NCBI GenBank assembly: GCA_020353515.1
Contig: CP070695.1
Span: forward strand, 3,108,943-3,161,431
DNA from: Candidatus Heimdallarchaeota archaeon
Lineage (GTDB): Archaea; Asgardarchaeota; Heimdallarchaeia; Hodarchaeales; Hodarchaeaceae
Direction of reading: 5' to 3'
DNA length: 52,489 bases
In this document: positions 27,491-35,606 of the stretch, piece by piece
Layout: every line of letters starts with the position of its first letter
Numbering within the stretch: the stretch's first letter is position 1
Program-made: the position numbers and the translations under genes
Notes under the pieces: model-generated
Database searches by the model: none
What the model was told of the DNA's origin: nothing
Seen by the model: only the letters and a program-made list of their open reading frames with translations

Positions 27491-27711
27491 AAAATTGTAA
27501 AAAATGGGGTTAAAATAAATCCTAGCGAAGTTATCCAGATTTAATTGGTGGAACTTCCTTGTAATGATATTTTACTGGGAGAATACAGGAGTAATATTTT
27601 AAGAAGAAATCTAGATAATCTATCCATGTTGTTTTCCTCCTAAAAAACAAGAGATTATACACATTTTTATTATGATAATGATTAAATATTCATCAATATG
27701 ATTGCTATTAC
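27491..27711. other. AT-rich intergenic region upstream of the giant gene
   Basis: Part of the 313-base gap between the divergent giant gene and the tRNA thiolase gene. It is AT-rich and must hold the giant gene's promoter, but I see no single convincing TATA box with correct spacing. No open frame of useful length and no tRNA-like structure was found. The rest of the gap is described as a separate structured element. Confidence 0.5.
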
Positions 27712-27784
27712 GGTATGACGACGGTTTTACCGGCTGATCCTACAACCTCTTGTAGGGATATGATGAGAACTGGCAACTGACCTA
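27712..27784 (+). ncRNA. candidate C/D-box-like small RNA, or a paired operator
   Basis: On the plus strand the order is: a C-box-like ATGACGA (27715-27721, one mismatch to RTGATGA), 12 bases, CTGA (27734-27737, D'-box match), 22 bases, a perfect ATGATGA (27760-27766, C'), 10 bases, and CTGA (27777-27780, D). Two GG/CC base pairs can flank the ends, and a T-rich tract follows at 27785. The 22-base internal spacer contains a perfect 7-bp hairpin, CCTACAA/TTGTAGG (27739-27756), and CGGT/ACCG can pair at 27722-27732. Archaeal C/D sRNAs have this box order and about 12-base guides, but their D'-C' spacer is usually shorter. The same palindromes could be an operator for the giant gene or the thiolase gene instead. 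Confidence 0.35.
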
Positions 27785-27803
27785 CTTTTTTAGATGAGAC
27801 TGC

Positions 27804-28721
27804 ATGAGTCTTCTGTGTAGCTGTGGTTTACCTGGTAGATTGAAATTCCATCCCACATCACAATACTTCTGTTCTAGTTGTTTCTCTCGCAAATTTGAGA
27901 AGAGAATTCTAAACCAGATTCCTAGGTTTGTCCGTGGAAACTCAATTGCAGTTGCCTTATCAGGAGGTAAAGACAGCGCTACTTTACTTCATGTTCTCCA
28001 TAAAACTCAACGAAAACTGAAAATTACTAAGTTAATGGCTATCATTCTTGAAGAAGGGATACTAGAACTGCAATTGGCCCGAAAAAAGATTATTAACAAG
28101 CTAAAAAAGAATTATTCAGACATTGATTTCATTAAGACTTCTTATTCCGAATTATTTGATTATTCTCTTCCAACTTTGGTTCAGCATTCAGATAACCAGG
28201 GATTAGGATTTACTCCGTGTGCTATCTGTGGAGTATTACGCCGCCATGGCATTATGAGATTGGCTTTAGAAAATGAAGCTGACTTTATTGCAATGGGAAA
28301 TACTCTAGAAGATGAGGCTGATACGATACTCCTCAATATAATCCGAGGTACTCCTTGGAAAAATTCTCGTGGAAAAATTGATTATCAACCAGCAGACAGA
28401 AAATCATTGCCATTGAGAATTAAACCACTTGCTAGAATTTCTGAAAATGCAATACTCAATTATTCTAAAATTCACCAGTTGCCAATTTTAACTAATCAAT
28501 GTGTGTTTGCTTATAGATCTTTACGTTCTGATATTTCGATATTCCTAAACTCAATTGAGGAAAAAAATCCACATGTACGTTATAGCATCACTTCATCAAT
28601 GGAAGAGGACACTAAACGAGATCGCATAGTCAAAGTAGTACAAAAATGTGAACGGTGTTCTTCTTATTCGCCTGAATTTGAGTGTGCAGCTTGTCGAATG
28701 ATTCAAAAAATAATGAATTGA
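27804..28721 (+). CDS. TtuA/Ncs6 (CTU1)-family tRNA 2-thiouridine synthetase
   Basis: A 305-residue ATP pyrophosphatase of the TtcA/TtuA/Ncs6 group. An N-terminal zinc finger is given by C5/C7 and C23/C26, the PP-loop SGGKDS is at 53-58, and C139, C142 (TPCAICG) and C233 match the three Cys that hold the catalytic [4Fe-4S] cluster in TtuA. A C-terminal zinc finger follows at C282, C285, C294 and C297. It should adenylate a uridine in tRNA and replace oxygen by sulfur (position 54 for TtuA, wobble 34 for Ncs6); which one cannot be told from sequence. Sulfur is normally delivered by a ubiquitin-like carrier, for which the beta-grasp protein at 15809 is a candidate. ATG 27804 puts the first zinc-finger Cys at position 5, as expected. 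Confidence 0.9.
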   Translation: MSLLCSCGLPGRLKFHPTSQYFCSSCFSRKFEKRILNQIPRFVRGNSIAVALSGGKDSATLLHVLHKTQRKLKITKLMAIILEEGILELQLARKKIINKLKKNYSDIDFIKTSYSELFDYSLPTLVQHSDNQGLGFTPCAICGVLRRHGIMRLALENEADFIAMGNTLEDEADTILLNIIRGTPWKNSRGKIDYQPADRKSLPLRIKPLARISENAILNYSKIHQLPILTNQCVFAYRSLRSDISIFLNSIEEKNPHVRYSITSSMEEDTKRDRIVKVVQKCERCSSYSPEFECAACRMIQKIMN

Positions 28722-28974
28722 TCATTCAAACTTATTGTCGAACTACCATATACCCAAGGATATTAATATTTAGTTAATCATCTTGGTAATGAGTCTCACA
28801 AGTGTTAGTTCTTTAGATTAACAAAATTAATGTTTACGACAAAACTTTAGATGAAAGAAGATAAATTTTCTTTGAACTTCTAGAATAGACTATTTAAGTC
28901 GAAAGATTGCAGATAACACGTTTGATTAATTTCACATATGCTTTCTTTCTTTTTCTCATGGAGAACCGAGATTA

Positions 28975-30828
28975 GTGATTGAAAACCGTTACAAAGAAGT
29001 AAGAATGCTTCTCAGAAATAATAAGATCGAGAAAGCTGAAGAAGTTCATGCAGAGCTTGCAAAGATAGCAAATAGATTCTCTAATGAAGATAAATACTGG
29101 TTCTACTTGTTAACAAGTGAAATAAAACGAAAAAAGAATGAATATCAATCAGCAAAGGATGACATTCAAGAAGCATTACTATTATCACAGGAAATCGCAT
29201 TAAATGATATGCAAAAGAGCAGTCTTCATGGAAGAATGGCCATAATTCAATATAGACTAGAAAATTATACAAAAGCTCGCTCTTTATTTGATAAAACTCT
29301 ATCATTTCTTTCAGATGATTTAGGACGACAGAACTACTATCGACAAATGTTATGTAATTGTTATATCAAGTTAAATGATGAGGAGGGCTTTTCTCAATCT
29401 ATGAAGGCTGGACTAAATGATATTATTGAAGGTCAGCTTGAAAAATATTGGAATTCGAATTTAGACTTCGTTTGGGAAATAACTTGGCTTACCAGACACC
29501 CCCCATGGAGTGAAATAGTTACTAAAGCTCTAAGTGTAAATTTCCGACAATATGATAAGATAACCCAAGGTTTCTTAGAATATTTTCGTGCACGATTAGC
29601 TAGGTATCAATTAGATCAGAAAAAATTTTTAATTCATATGCAAAATAGTGTAGAGTTGTGTACCTCATTAAATCCTGAGAATTTTATATCTTTGTCCTTT
29701 AACTTCGTTGGAATGCTTCAATTGTTTGGAGAGTATCAAAGAGCCAAAAATATTTTAATTAAATGCCTAGAAAAAATTCCAGACCTGTCTCCTAAGAGAA
29801 TTCACATTTTAAACACCTTAGGATCGATATCACGATTTTCTGGAGAATATGATCTTTCTATTCAATATCTAAAGAAATCACTCGAGATAAATCAAATAAT
29901 TCATGATGTATGGCAAGAAGCATACACTCACAATACACTTGGGATGGTTTATACGTTAACTGGTGATACTGAGAAGGCAACAGAACATTATGAATCTAGT
30001 TTGAGGTTAAGCAAGAAAAGTAATGACTTCTACGGGTTAGGATTCACCTATGGAGCACTTGGCTGGCTAGAGTCTAATCAAGGTAATTTAATTCAAGCTA
30101 AGAGATACTACGAATCAAGCATATCAACATTTGAAGAAAAAACAACTGTCCCTGCAATAATTTTGTTAGCTTATGCTGAATTATTATCAAGGATGGAAAA
30201 TGAGTATTCCTATAAGATTAATGACCTAATCAAACAAGCTCGAAGCCAAATTTGGACACAGCAAAAACGTTTAGACTTTGGACGGTATTATAATACACTA
30301 GGAAATATTGCTCTTAACCAAAAGAAGTTTGATCAGGCCCTAAGGGAATTTTCATTAGCTTTAGAATATTGTGACTCCTTTGAAGTGGAAACCCAAACCC
30401 TTCTCGGTATCATAAAAACAAATTTAGAGCTCTTCTTAGATTCACCAACAAATTTTGAATATTTGGATAAAGTTAAGCTATTTCTAAACGATGTTAAGTC
30501 TGCTGCTGAATCTTCCGCTTTTATTCTCGGTGAAGTGGAGTTAATTATGGGGATAATTGAAATGCATTCACAGAATTACCAAGACGCAGTAAAAAGATTT
30601 GATACGGTCTTGAAACTTGCACAAGAACACAATTATCCCTTACTTGGAGAGAAAGTACAGAAGCAGAGAGAAACACTCCAGATTTTGGAAACACATGATC
30701 AACTCCAAAAAGTTACATCAATAGCAAATAACCATGAGTTAAAAAGAAGCTCCATCAGAGAAGCTATAGACTATCTTACTGAGCTCACTAAATTATTGGG
30801 AACACAAACTAAGGAAAACAATCCTTAA
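28975..30828 (+). CDS. TPR-repeat protein
   Basis: A 617-residue soluble protein made almost entirely of helix pairs. Clear tetratricopeptide repeats are visible around residues 260-420: for example LNTLGSISRFSGEYDLSIQY, then HNTLGMVYTLTGDTEKATEH and YGALGWLESNQGNLIQAKRY, and again near 440 (YNTLGNIALNQKKFDQALRE). The N-terminal 230 residues look like degenerate TPRs. No signal peptide, membrane helix or catalytic motif is present, so it is probably a cytosolic scaffold. The start is GTG at 28975, with GGAG eleven bases upstream; no in-frame ATG lies between it and the previous stop. Its partner is unknown; no neighbour is close enough to call an operon. Confidence 0.87.
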   Translation: MIENRYKEVRMLLRNNKIEKAEEVHAELAKIANRFSNEDKYWFYLLTSEIKRKKNEYQSAKDDIQEALLLSQEIALNDMQKSSLHGRMAIIQYRLENYTKARSLFDKTLSFLSDDLGRQNYYRQMLCNCYIKLNDEEGFSQSMKAGLNDIIEGQLEKYWNSNLDFVWEITWLTRHPPWSEIVTKALSVNFRQYDKITQGFLEYFRARLARYQLDQKKFLIHMQNSVELCTSLNPENFISLSFNFVGMLQLFGEYQRAKNILIKCLEKIPDLSPKRIHILNTLGSISRFSGEYDLSIQYLKKSLEINQIIHDVWQEAYTHNTLGMVYTLTGDTEKATEHYESSLRLSKKSNDFYGLGFTYGALGWLESNQGNLIQAKRYYESSISTFEEKTTVPAIILLAYAELLSRMENEYSYKINDLIKQARSQIWTQQKRLDFGRYYNTLGNIALNQKKFDQALREFSLALEYCDSFEVETQTLLGIIKTNLELFLDSPTNFEYLDKVKLFLNDVKSAAESSAFILGEVELIMGIIEMHSQNYQDAVKRFDTVLKLAQEHNYPLLGEKVQKQRETLQILETHDQLQKVTSIANNHELKRSSIREAIDYLTELTKLLGTQTKENNP

Positions 30829-30889
30829 TGCTAATTAACTTTCACTTTTAATAATTAGAAGAAGCTTTGATTTATTTTCATTATCCGAC

Positions 30890-30899
30890 TTTATAAAAA
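30890..30899 (+). promoter_or_regulatory. candidate TATA box for the class V aminotransferase-like gene
   Basis: TTTATAAAAA lies about 61-70 bases before the TTG start at 30960. Archaeal transcription starts about 25 bases past the TATA centre, which would place the leader start near 30920 and leave a roughly 40-base leader containing the TTGAGGA ribosome site. Assigned by pattern and spacing only. Confidence 0.4.
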
Positions 30900-30959
30900 T
30901 AAACATTTATTTTGTTAAAATAAGATAGAATTAAACTCCAATTGAGGATTTGGTAAAGT

Positions 30960-32114
30960 TTGAATCTAGAGAATCTTCGTAAAGCATTTCCTGTAACAGA
31001 AAAAGCTATTTTTCTGAATCATGCCGCTATCTCACCTAGTCCTACTCCAGTTATTGAGGAATGTCGAAAATGGCTTGTTCACAATAAAATGTATGGCGAT
31101 ATGTACTTCCCAAATCTCGCTAAAATTTTGGATGGGATAGACGAGGATCGTAGAATAGTGGGAAAGTTCATTAATGCAAGATTTCCAGAAGAGGAAATTG
31201 CCTTCACTTACAATACAAGTTATGGCCTCGCTGCTATCGCTGAAGCTATTAAATGGAGTAAGGGTGACAAAATTGTGATAAATGATCTTGAATATACATC
31301 CAATTCTTATACTTATCAAGCTCTCACAAAGAAATTTGACCTTATTTTGGAAGTGATTCCAAATGTAAAAGGAGTACTTCCAATAGAAGCTTTTGAGCAA
31401 ATAATTGATCAATCTACTCGTCTTATAGCAATTTCACATGTTCAATTTGGAAATGGATTTCGTGTGGATCTAAGCGAACTTGGGAAGATTTGTCATGAAA
31501 ATGGAGCACATCTCTTGGTTGATGCCATCCAATCTCTTGGAGCCATTCCGCTAGACGTTCAGAAACAAGATGTGGATTACTTAGCTTCAGGAGGCTATAA
31601 ATGGTTACTAGGTCCACTTGGTACAGGATTTATGTTTATTAAAAGGGAATTAGCAGAATCCCTCCGCCCAAGTTTCGTTGGTTCAATGTCGGATGCAAAT
31701 CCACTTGATTTATCACATCATCCCCATTTTCCTGCTCGCGGGGCAAAAAGATTTCAAGCATCATTGGGGCCACACACCTTTCTATTAGCGAAAGCTGTTC
31801 AATTCTTAAATGACCTTGGTATCGAAAATATTTTTGCTCAAATCATGAAATTAACGGATCAAATCATAGAATTCGTGGAGGAAGAGAGTAGTTTCCAATT
31901 GCAAACCCCAATTGAAAATAAACATCAAAGAAGTGGAATAATTAATTTTTCCTGTCAAAATGGGGAGAAGATTGTTGATCAATTACGTAAATTATCTACG
32001 CCTATTGCAATTTCATACCGTCAAGGGGGGTTACGCATCTCTCCACATTGTTATAATACCTCTGAAGAGGTTCAAATTTGTCTTGAAACTATTAAGTCAC
32101 TTCAAAAGAATTAA
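30960..32114 (+). CDS. PLP-dependent class V aminotransferase-fold enzyme
   Basis: A 384-residue fold-type I PLP enzyme. LNHAAISPSP (19-28) is the substrate-side loop, VDAIQS (187-192) supplies the Asp and Gln that hold the PLP ring, and SGGYKWLLGP (210-219) contains the PLP-binding Lys214. The C-terminal LRISPHCYNT (about 361-370) matches the family's arginine that binds the substrate carboxylate. The mobile Cys loop of true cysteine desulfurases is not visible, so assignment as IscS/NifS is not supported; isopenicillin-epimerase-like or kynureninase-like relatives are nearer. The start is TTG at 30960 behind TTGAGGA. The hexapeptide-repeat gene begins about 25 bases after its stop. Confidence 0.83.
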   Translation: MNLENLRKAFPVTEKAIFLNHAAISPSPTPVIEECRKWLVHNKMYGDMYFPNLAKILDGIDEDRRIVGKFINARFPEEEIAFTYNTSYGLAAIAEAIKWSKGDKIVINDLEYTSNSYTYQALTKKFDLILEVIPNVKGVLPIEAFEQIIDQSTRLIAISHVQFGNGFRVDLSELGKICHENGAHLLVDAIQSLGAIPLDVQKQDVDYLASGGYKWLLGPLGTGFMFIKRELAESLRPSFVGSMSDANPLDLSHHPHFPARGAKRFQASLGPHTFLLAKAVQFLNDLGIENIFAQIMKLTDQIIEFVEEESSFQLQTPIENKHQRSGIINFSCQNGEKIVDQLRKLSTPIAISYRQGGLRISPHCYNTSEEVQICLETIKSLQKN

Positions 32115-32139
32115 AACTTGCATTTCCGATGTGAATTTA

Positions 32140-32814
32140 ATGATTTATCTCATAATTCAGTTGTTATTGATATGTCTTTGTCTTTCCATTGTTTACTTCG
32201 TTTTTATTGGAGTTAATTTATTAGATTTATCTTTTTTGCCTCTTATATTGCAAGGACTCGCTATAATTTTGTTAACATTCCTGACTTCTTATTTTATGAT
32301 AATAATAATCCTTGCTTTTATCAATAAAATTGCTAGGTTATTTCTGCGTGACAAAGAGGGAGAATTAACTGGTTTCGAGACTATTTTATGGACAATCAAA
32401 GAAACCGCTTGGGATATCGCCAGGTTGATCACAAAGAAAGTAGTTCTCTTACCTCTTTTCCCAGATATATTAACAAGATTATTCGGTTTCAAAAAGAGGA
32501 AAGGAGTTAGTATCATGGCGGATTTATGGGATTTAGAACTCATTGATGTAGGGAGGGGTACATTAATTGGTACGAATGCAATGATAACTGCTCATCACAT
32601 TCGGGGAGGAAAACTTTATCGAAAGCGAATAAAAATTGGTGAAAATTGCACTCTTGGAATTTTATCTGTTGTCCTACCTGGAGCTGAAGTTGGCGACAAT
32701 GTTATGATTAGTGCAGGTTCCCTTGTTCCTGCAAATTGGAAACTCGATTCTAATTCTATTTATTCTGGAGTACCAGTCAAAAAAGTGAAAGAATTGCCAC
32801 CTCTAAAAGAATAG
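32140..32814 (+). CDS. membrane-anchored hexapeptide-repeat (LbH) acyltransferase-like protein
   Basis: With the ATG at 32140 this is 224 residues. The N-terminal half has two strongly hydrophobic helices (about 1-25 and 27-58), then an amphipathic stretch, and the C-terminal half (about 125-215) has the left-handed beta-helix pattern in which Ile/Val/Leu recurs every sixth residue (ELIDVGRGTLIGTNAMITAH, IGENCTLGILSVVLPGAEVGD, NVMISAGSLVP), ending with YSGVPVKKVK as in many acetyltransferases. It should transfer acyl groups to a sugar or lipid at the membrane. The frame is open further upstream, but that part lies inside the aminotransferase gene in another frame. GTG 32131 is an alternative start. 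Confidence 0.8.
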   Translation: MIYLIIQLLLICLCLSIVYFVFIGVNLLDLSFLPLILQGLAIILLTFLTSYFMIIIILAFINKIARLFLRDKEGELTGFETILWTIKETAWDIARLITKKVVLLPLFPDILTRLFGFKKRKGVSIMADLWDLELIDVGRGTLIGTNAMITAHHIRGGKLYRKRIKIGENCTLGILSVVLPGAEVGDNVMISAGSLVPANWKLDSNSIYSGVPVKKVKELPPLKE

Positions 32815-32829
32815 AAATCAGTATTAATT

Positions 32830-33705
32830 CTATTGAAAAATTAAGATTAAGATTGGGGAGAGGATGATATAATCGATAATGAAAAAATATAACCAAGGTA
32901 AAGGAGCATCTGCAGCTTTCGTTCGATCAGTTTTAACAAGATAAATAGTGTAACAAATCATCATAATCAAAGCGATGAATGTGCTATTTAACAAGCAGAT
33001 AACAAGAACAGCAATAGAAATTAGAAAATAAAAGATATATCTGAGTTTCACTGTATTTTCTATTCCTAATACCACAACGGTAGTTCTTTGTTTTGTTTTT
33101 AGATCGATTGAATAATCAGGGATTTGATGGTTTATCTGAGCAAGTAATGAAAACACAGAAATGTAAAGAAAGATACTATAAAATTGGATATGTTCTTTCT
33201 CAATGCCCCAAATAACATCAAGGCCAAATATGTATAAATAAAGGGGAAGAAAGGTGATCTGAAACCACACTACATGAAAAATCCAATCAAAAACTATTCT
33301 ACTTTTTGCTCGAAACACTGGACTGTTATAAAGATACGCAAGAAGCATTCCTGCTACCGTAAATAAGAAATAAAGTAAGCCTGCAAAGAAACCACAAATC
33401 AATCCAGCAATTAATGAAAACCAAATAACGAACATTCCGATCTTATAATCACGTGTTTCTGGTTCACTACAAAAAACATTTCTGGATTTCTTATATTCAT
33501 CGACAGCATCATAGGGAGCATCAAAATAGTCGTTTGATACCCAAATGAATATATTGAAAAAAACCATTGAAAGGAATATTAGAAAAGCAACATCTAAATT
33601 AAAATTGCTTGGTTGTCGTAAAGCAAGTATTAATCCTGTTAATGCAAGAAGCGATGTTCCTACGATATTAGGAACTCTCAAATGATAAAGGAGAGTATCT
33701 TGCAT
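32830..33705 (-). CDS. UbiA-family prenyltransferase
   Basis: A 291-residue protein with about eight to nine membrane helices. The first Asp-rich motif is NDYFDAPYDAVD (58-69, with N58, D59, D62, D66) and the second is DYSIDLK (197-203), the two sites that bind Mg and the prenyl diphosphate in this superfamily. The enzyme attaches a prenyl chain to an acceptor in the membrane. In archaea the options include the digeranylgeranyl-glyceryl phosphate synthase step of lipid synthesis and the prenylation of quinones or other aromatics; I cannot choose. Its stop is 15 bases from the convergent hexapeptide gene, and it starts 17 bases after the stop of an MFS gene on the same strand. An isopentenyl phosphate kinase lies 3.7 kb away. 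Confidence 0.86.
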   Translation of the reverse strand: MQDTLLYHLRVPNIVGTSLLALTGLILALRQPSNFNLDVAFLIFLSMVFFNIFIWVSNDYFDAPYDAVDEYKKSRNVFCSEPETRDYKIGMFVIWFSLIAGLICGFFAGLLYFLFTVAGMLLAYLYNSPVFRAKSRIVFDWIFHVVWFQITFLPLYLYIFGLDVIWGIEKEHIQFYSIFLYISVFSLLAQINHQIPDYSIDLKTKQRTTVVVLGIENTVKLRYIFYFLISIAVLVICLLNSTFIALIMMICYTIYLVKTDRTKAADAPLPWLYFFIIDYIILSPILILIFQ

Positions 33706-33722
33706 TCAATCACCCATTTTAC

Positions 33723-35405
33723 TCAATCGTCAAGGTTAGTTGAAGGTGCAAGATGCCCAAAAACCTCTTCTGCAATATCAACCGCACCATCAAACAAAGA
33801 TCGTGTTCCCCCCCAATTTTTAAGAGTCTCTGCGTACCTAGTGTGAAATTTCTCTAAGAAATCTCGCAAAGCAGTATGTAATTCTGGATCCTGTTTGTTA
33901 CTAAAGATGGCAGTGGATAATCCCCCTTTTATTTCAGTTAGAATGAAATGATTTCCATGTCTAACCAAATTTAGTTCTCCTTTATCCTTCATAGTCTCCG
34001 ACATGAAGGAAGAGACTGCTTTAAGGGCACCAGAAAGCAATGTGAGCTCGATTGATGTATCAAGCTCCTTATTAAAAGTATAATCAAAAATAGGAAGCCC
34101 ACCCTCTTCAATCACAAGAAGTAAATTGAAATCAAGGGGTTTGTAACTGTCTGATACCCAAAAAAGAGGGAAGGCAGCCAAAATTGCTAAAATTGTTAGG
34201 AGATAGGTAATAAATTCAATAGTAGTAAGATCGGTCACAATAGGCTTTAAGTACCAGTGGCCAAACGCAGATCCAACTCCAAGACCAATTGCAAGTGAGA
34301 CGAAACCAATAGCATAATATCTACCTAGACCATCACGTGGAGAAAGATCGGCCCATAAGGAAGAGTCTAAGGTTGGATGAATTAAAGCAAATGAAAAACC
34401 AATGACTAAGGCAGCTATAAGAAAGCTTGTTGGAGTCTGTTCTAATCCAAATATTAATGATGCAAATACCAAACCATAAATTGCCGCAACTATCATGTTT
34501 TTTCGACCGAAACGATCTGAATAATATCCTGCAGGCAATATCATCAAGAGATCACCAACTAAAACCACAAACCAGAAAGTCTTATCAACAGGTAGATCAA
34601 ACTCACCTATCGTCCATGAAATATTCAAGATTTCTCCTATCTGAGAAAAACTAGCGATAGATATCCCAAGCATTGTATATAACAAAATGTGTGATATTAA
34701 GTAAGCTCGAACTGACCTTCTTCCTATTATTTTTCCAAATTTTGTTGGCCACTTATCATTTTTCCAAGGAATACCAAGATTTCGGGTCAGAAAAACGAAA
34801 ATTAATGACAAAATGAGTCCCAAAACACCAATAGCTATTAAGACACTAACAAAGCTATGACTAAGTAAACCACTTTGAAATTGATGAGAAAACCCTCCTC
34901 CTAGAAGAATGCTTAGTAAAGTGACAACAATAAAGGCAAAAATGCCATATGAATATGTTCTACCACGGTACCAAATATCTGTCAATCCTGCAAACAAAGT
35001 ACCACTACTAGTCAAGAGTATTCCAAAGAAGAAAGCCAAGCTTATTAATCCCGCCATCAATAAGATGCTTTCATCGATAAATACAACAGTTACAATCACA
35101 GAAATTGAACTTCCTACCATTCCGACTAGAACGGAGACTCGAAGATACTCTGGATGTTTATCAAGTATTGTACCAGTGAAATAGAGCATGAAGACGATTA
35201 GAAATAGAATAAATCCTAAGATTAAAATACCCAATCTTAGAAAAGGGTTATTAGGAGATGCTTCCACTTTTTCTAGAATATCAAAAGAATAAATCAAAAG
35301 TAAAAGGGAAGCTAACAACCAAGAAAATATGTTGGGGATGATTACAGTCAATGTAGTACTAATTTTCACTTTAATCACATTAAAATTATTCGAGGTAGTT
35401 CTCAT
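33723..35405 (-). CDS. MFS transporter with C-terminal longin-like domain (copy 1)
   Basis: A 560-residue protein. Residues about 15-425 are a 12-helix MFS carrier, with the GYYSDRFGRKN loop motif typical of this superfamily. The last 133 residues (428-560) are soluble and predict as strand-hairpin (LLLVIEEGGLPIFDY), helix (LLSGALKAVSSFM), strands (ELNLVRHG, FILTEI, STAIFSN) and a final helix. This beta-beta-alpha-beta-beta-beta-alpha order is that of longin/roadblock (profilin-like) domains, which serve as GTPase partners in eukaryotes. A second gene with the same architecture lies upstream. The transported substrate is unknown. The tail should face the cytosol. The longin call rests on strand/helix pattern, not on a search. 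Confidence 0.82.
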   Translation of the reverse strand: MRTTSNNFNVIKVKISTTLTVIIPNIFSWLLASLLLLIYSFDILEKVEASPNNPFLRLGILILGFILFLIVFMLYFTGTILDKHPEYLRVSVLVGMVGSSISVIVTVVFIDESILLMAGLISLAFFFGILLTSSGTLFAGLTDIWYRGRTYSYGIFAFIVVTLLSILLGGGFSHQFQSGLLSHSFVSVLIAIGVLGLILSLIFVFLTRNLGIPWKNDKWPTKFGKIIGRRSVRAYLISHILLYTMLGISIASFSQIGEILNISWTIGEFDLPVDKTFWFVVLVGDLLMILPAGYYSDRFGRKNMIVAAIYGLVFASLIFGLEQTPTSFLIAALVIGFSFALIHPTLDSSLWADLSPRDGLGRYYAIGFVSLAIGLGVGSAFGHWYLKPIVTDLTTIEFITYLLTILAILAAFPLFWVSDSYKPLDFNLLLVIEEGGLPIFDYTFNKELDTSIELTLLSGALKAVSSFMSETMKDKGELNLVRHGNHFILTEIKGGLSTAIFSNKQDPELHTALRDFLEKFHTRYAETLKNWGGTRSLFDGAVDIAEEVFGHLAPSTNLDD

Positions 35406-35606
35406 TGTCTTCTTGAAAAAGATCTATTATTTTGGGTGAGGTGATTCTTTCCTATCCTAGGATTCTCTTCAAAAATTATTAAAATTGTTGATCTATCAAA
35501 CTTTATTAATTTACTTGCATTCCTATTTCCATTTGAGATAAGGATAAATTAAGGAAAACAATATACTTTCAACATTTATTTTCGAAAAGGATTAAAAATA
35601 TTGATT

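Noticed and set aside
27725..27745. Short likeness to the 5' end of archaeal 16S rRNA (CCGGCTGATCCT)
   Set aside because: The match stops after about a dozen bases and no rRNA sequence follows.
30960..32114. Cysteine desulfurase as sulfur donor for the tRNA thiolase
   Set aside because: The protein lacks the active-site Cys loop of IscS/NifS enzymes; only the fold and PLP site match.
31960..32139. 60-codon N-terminal extension of the hexapeptide-repeat protein
   Set aside because: It lies in another frame of the aminotransferase gene and has no domain; the ATG at 32140 or GTG at 32131 is preferred.
35454..35463. Palindrome ATCCTAGGAT between the MFS genes
   Set aside because: A 10-bp palindrome is expected by chance at this scale and there is no second copy nearby.
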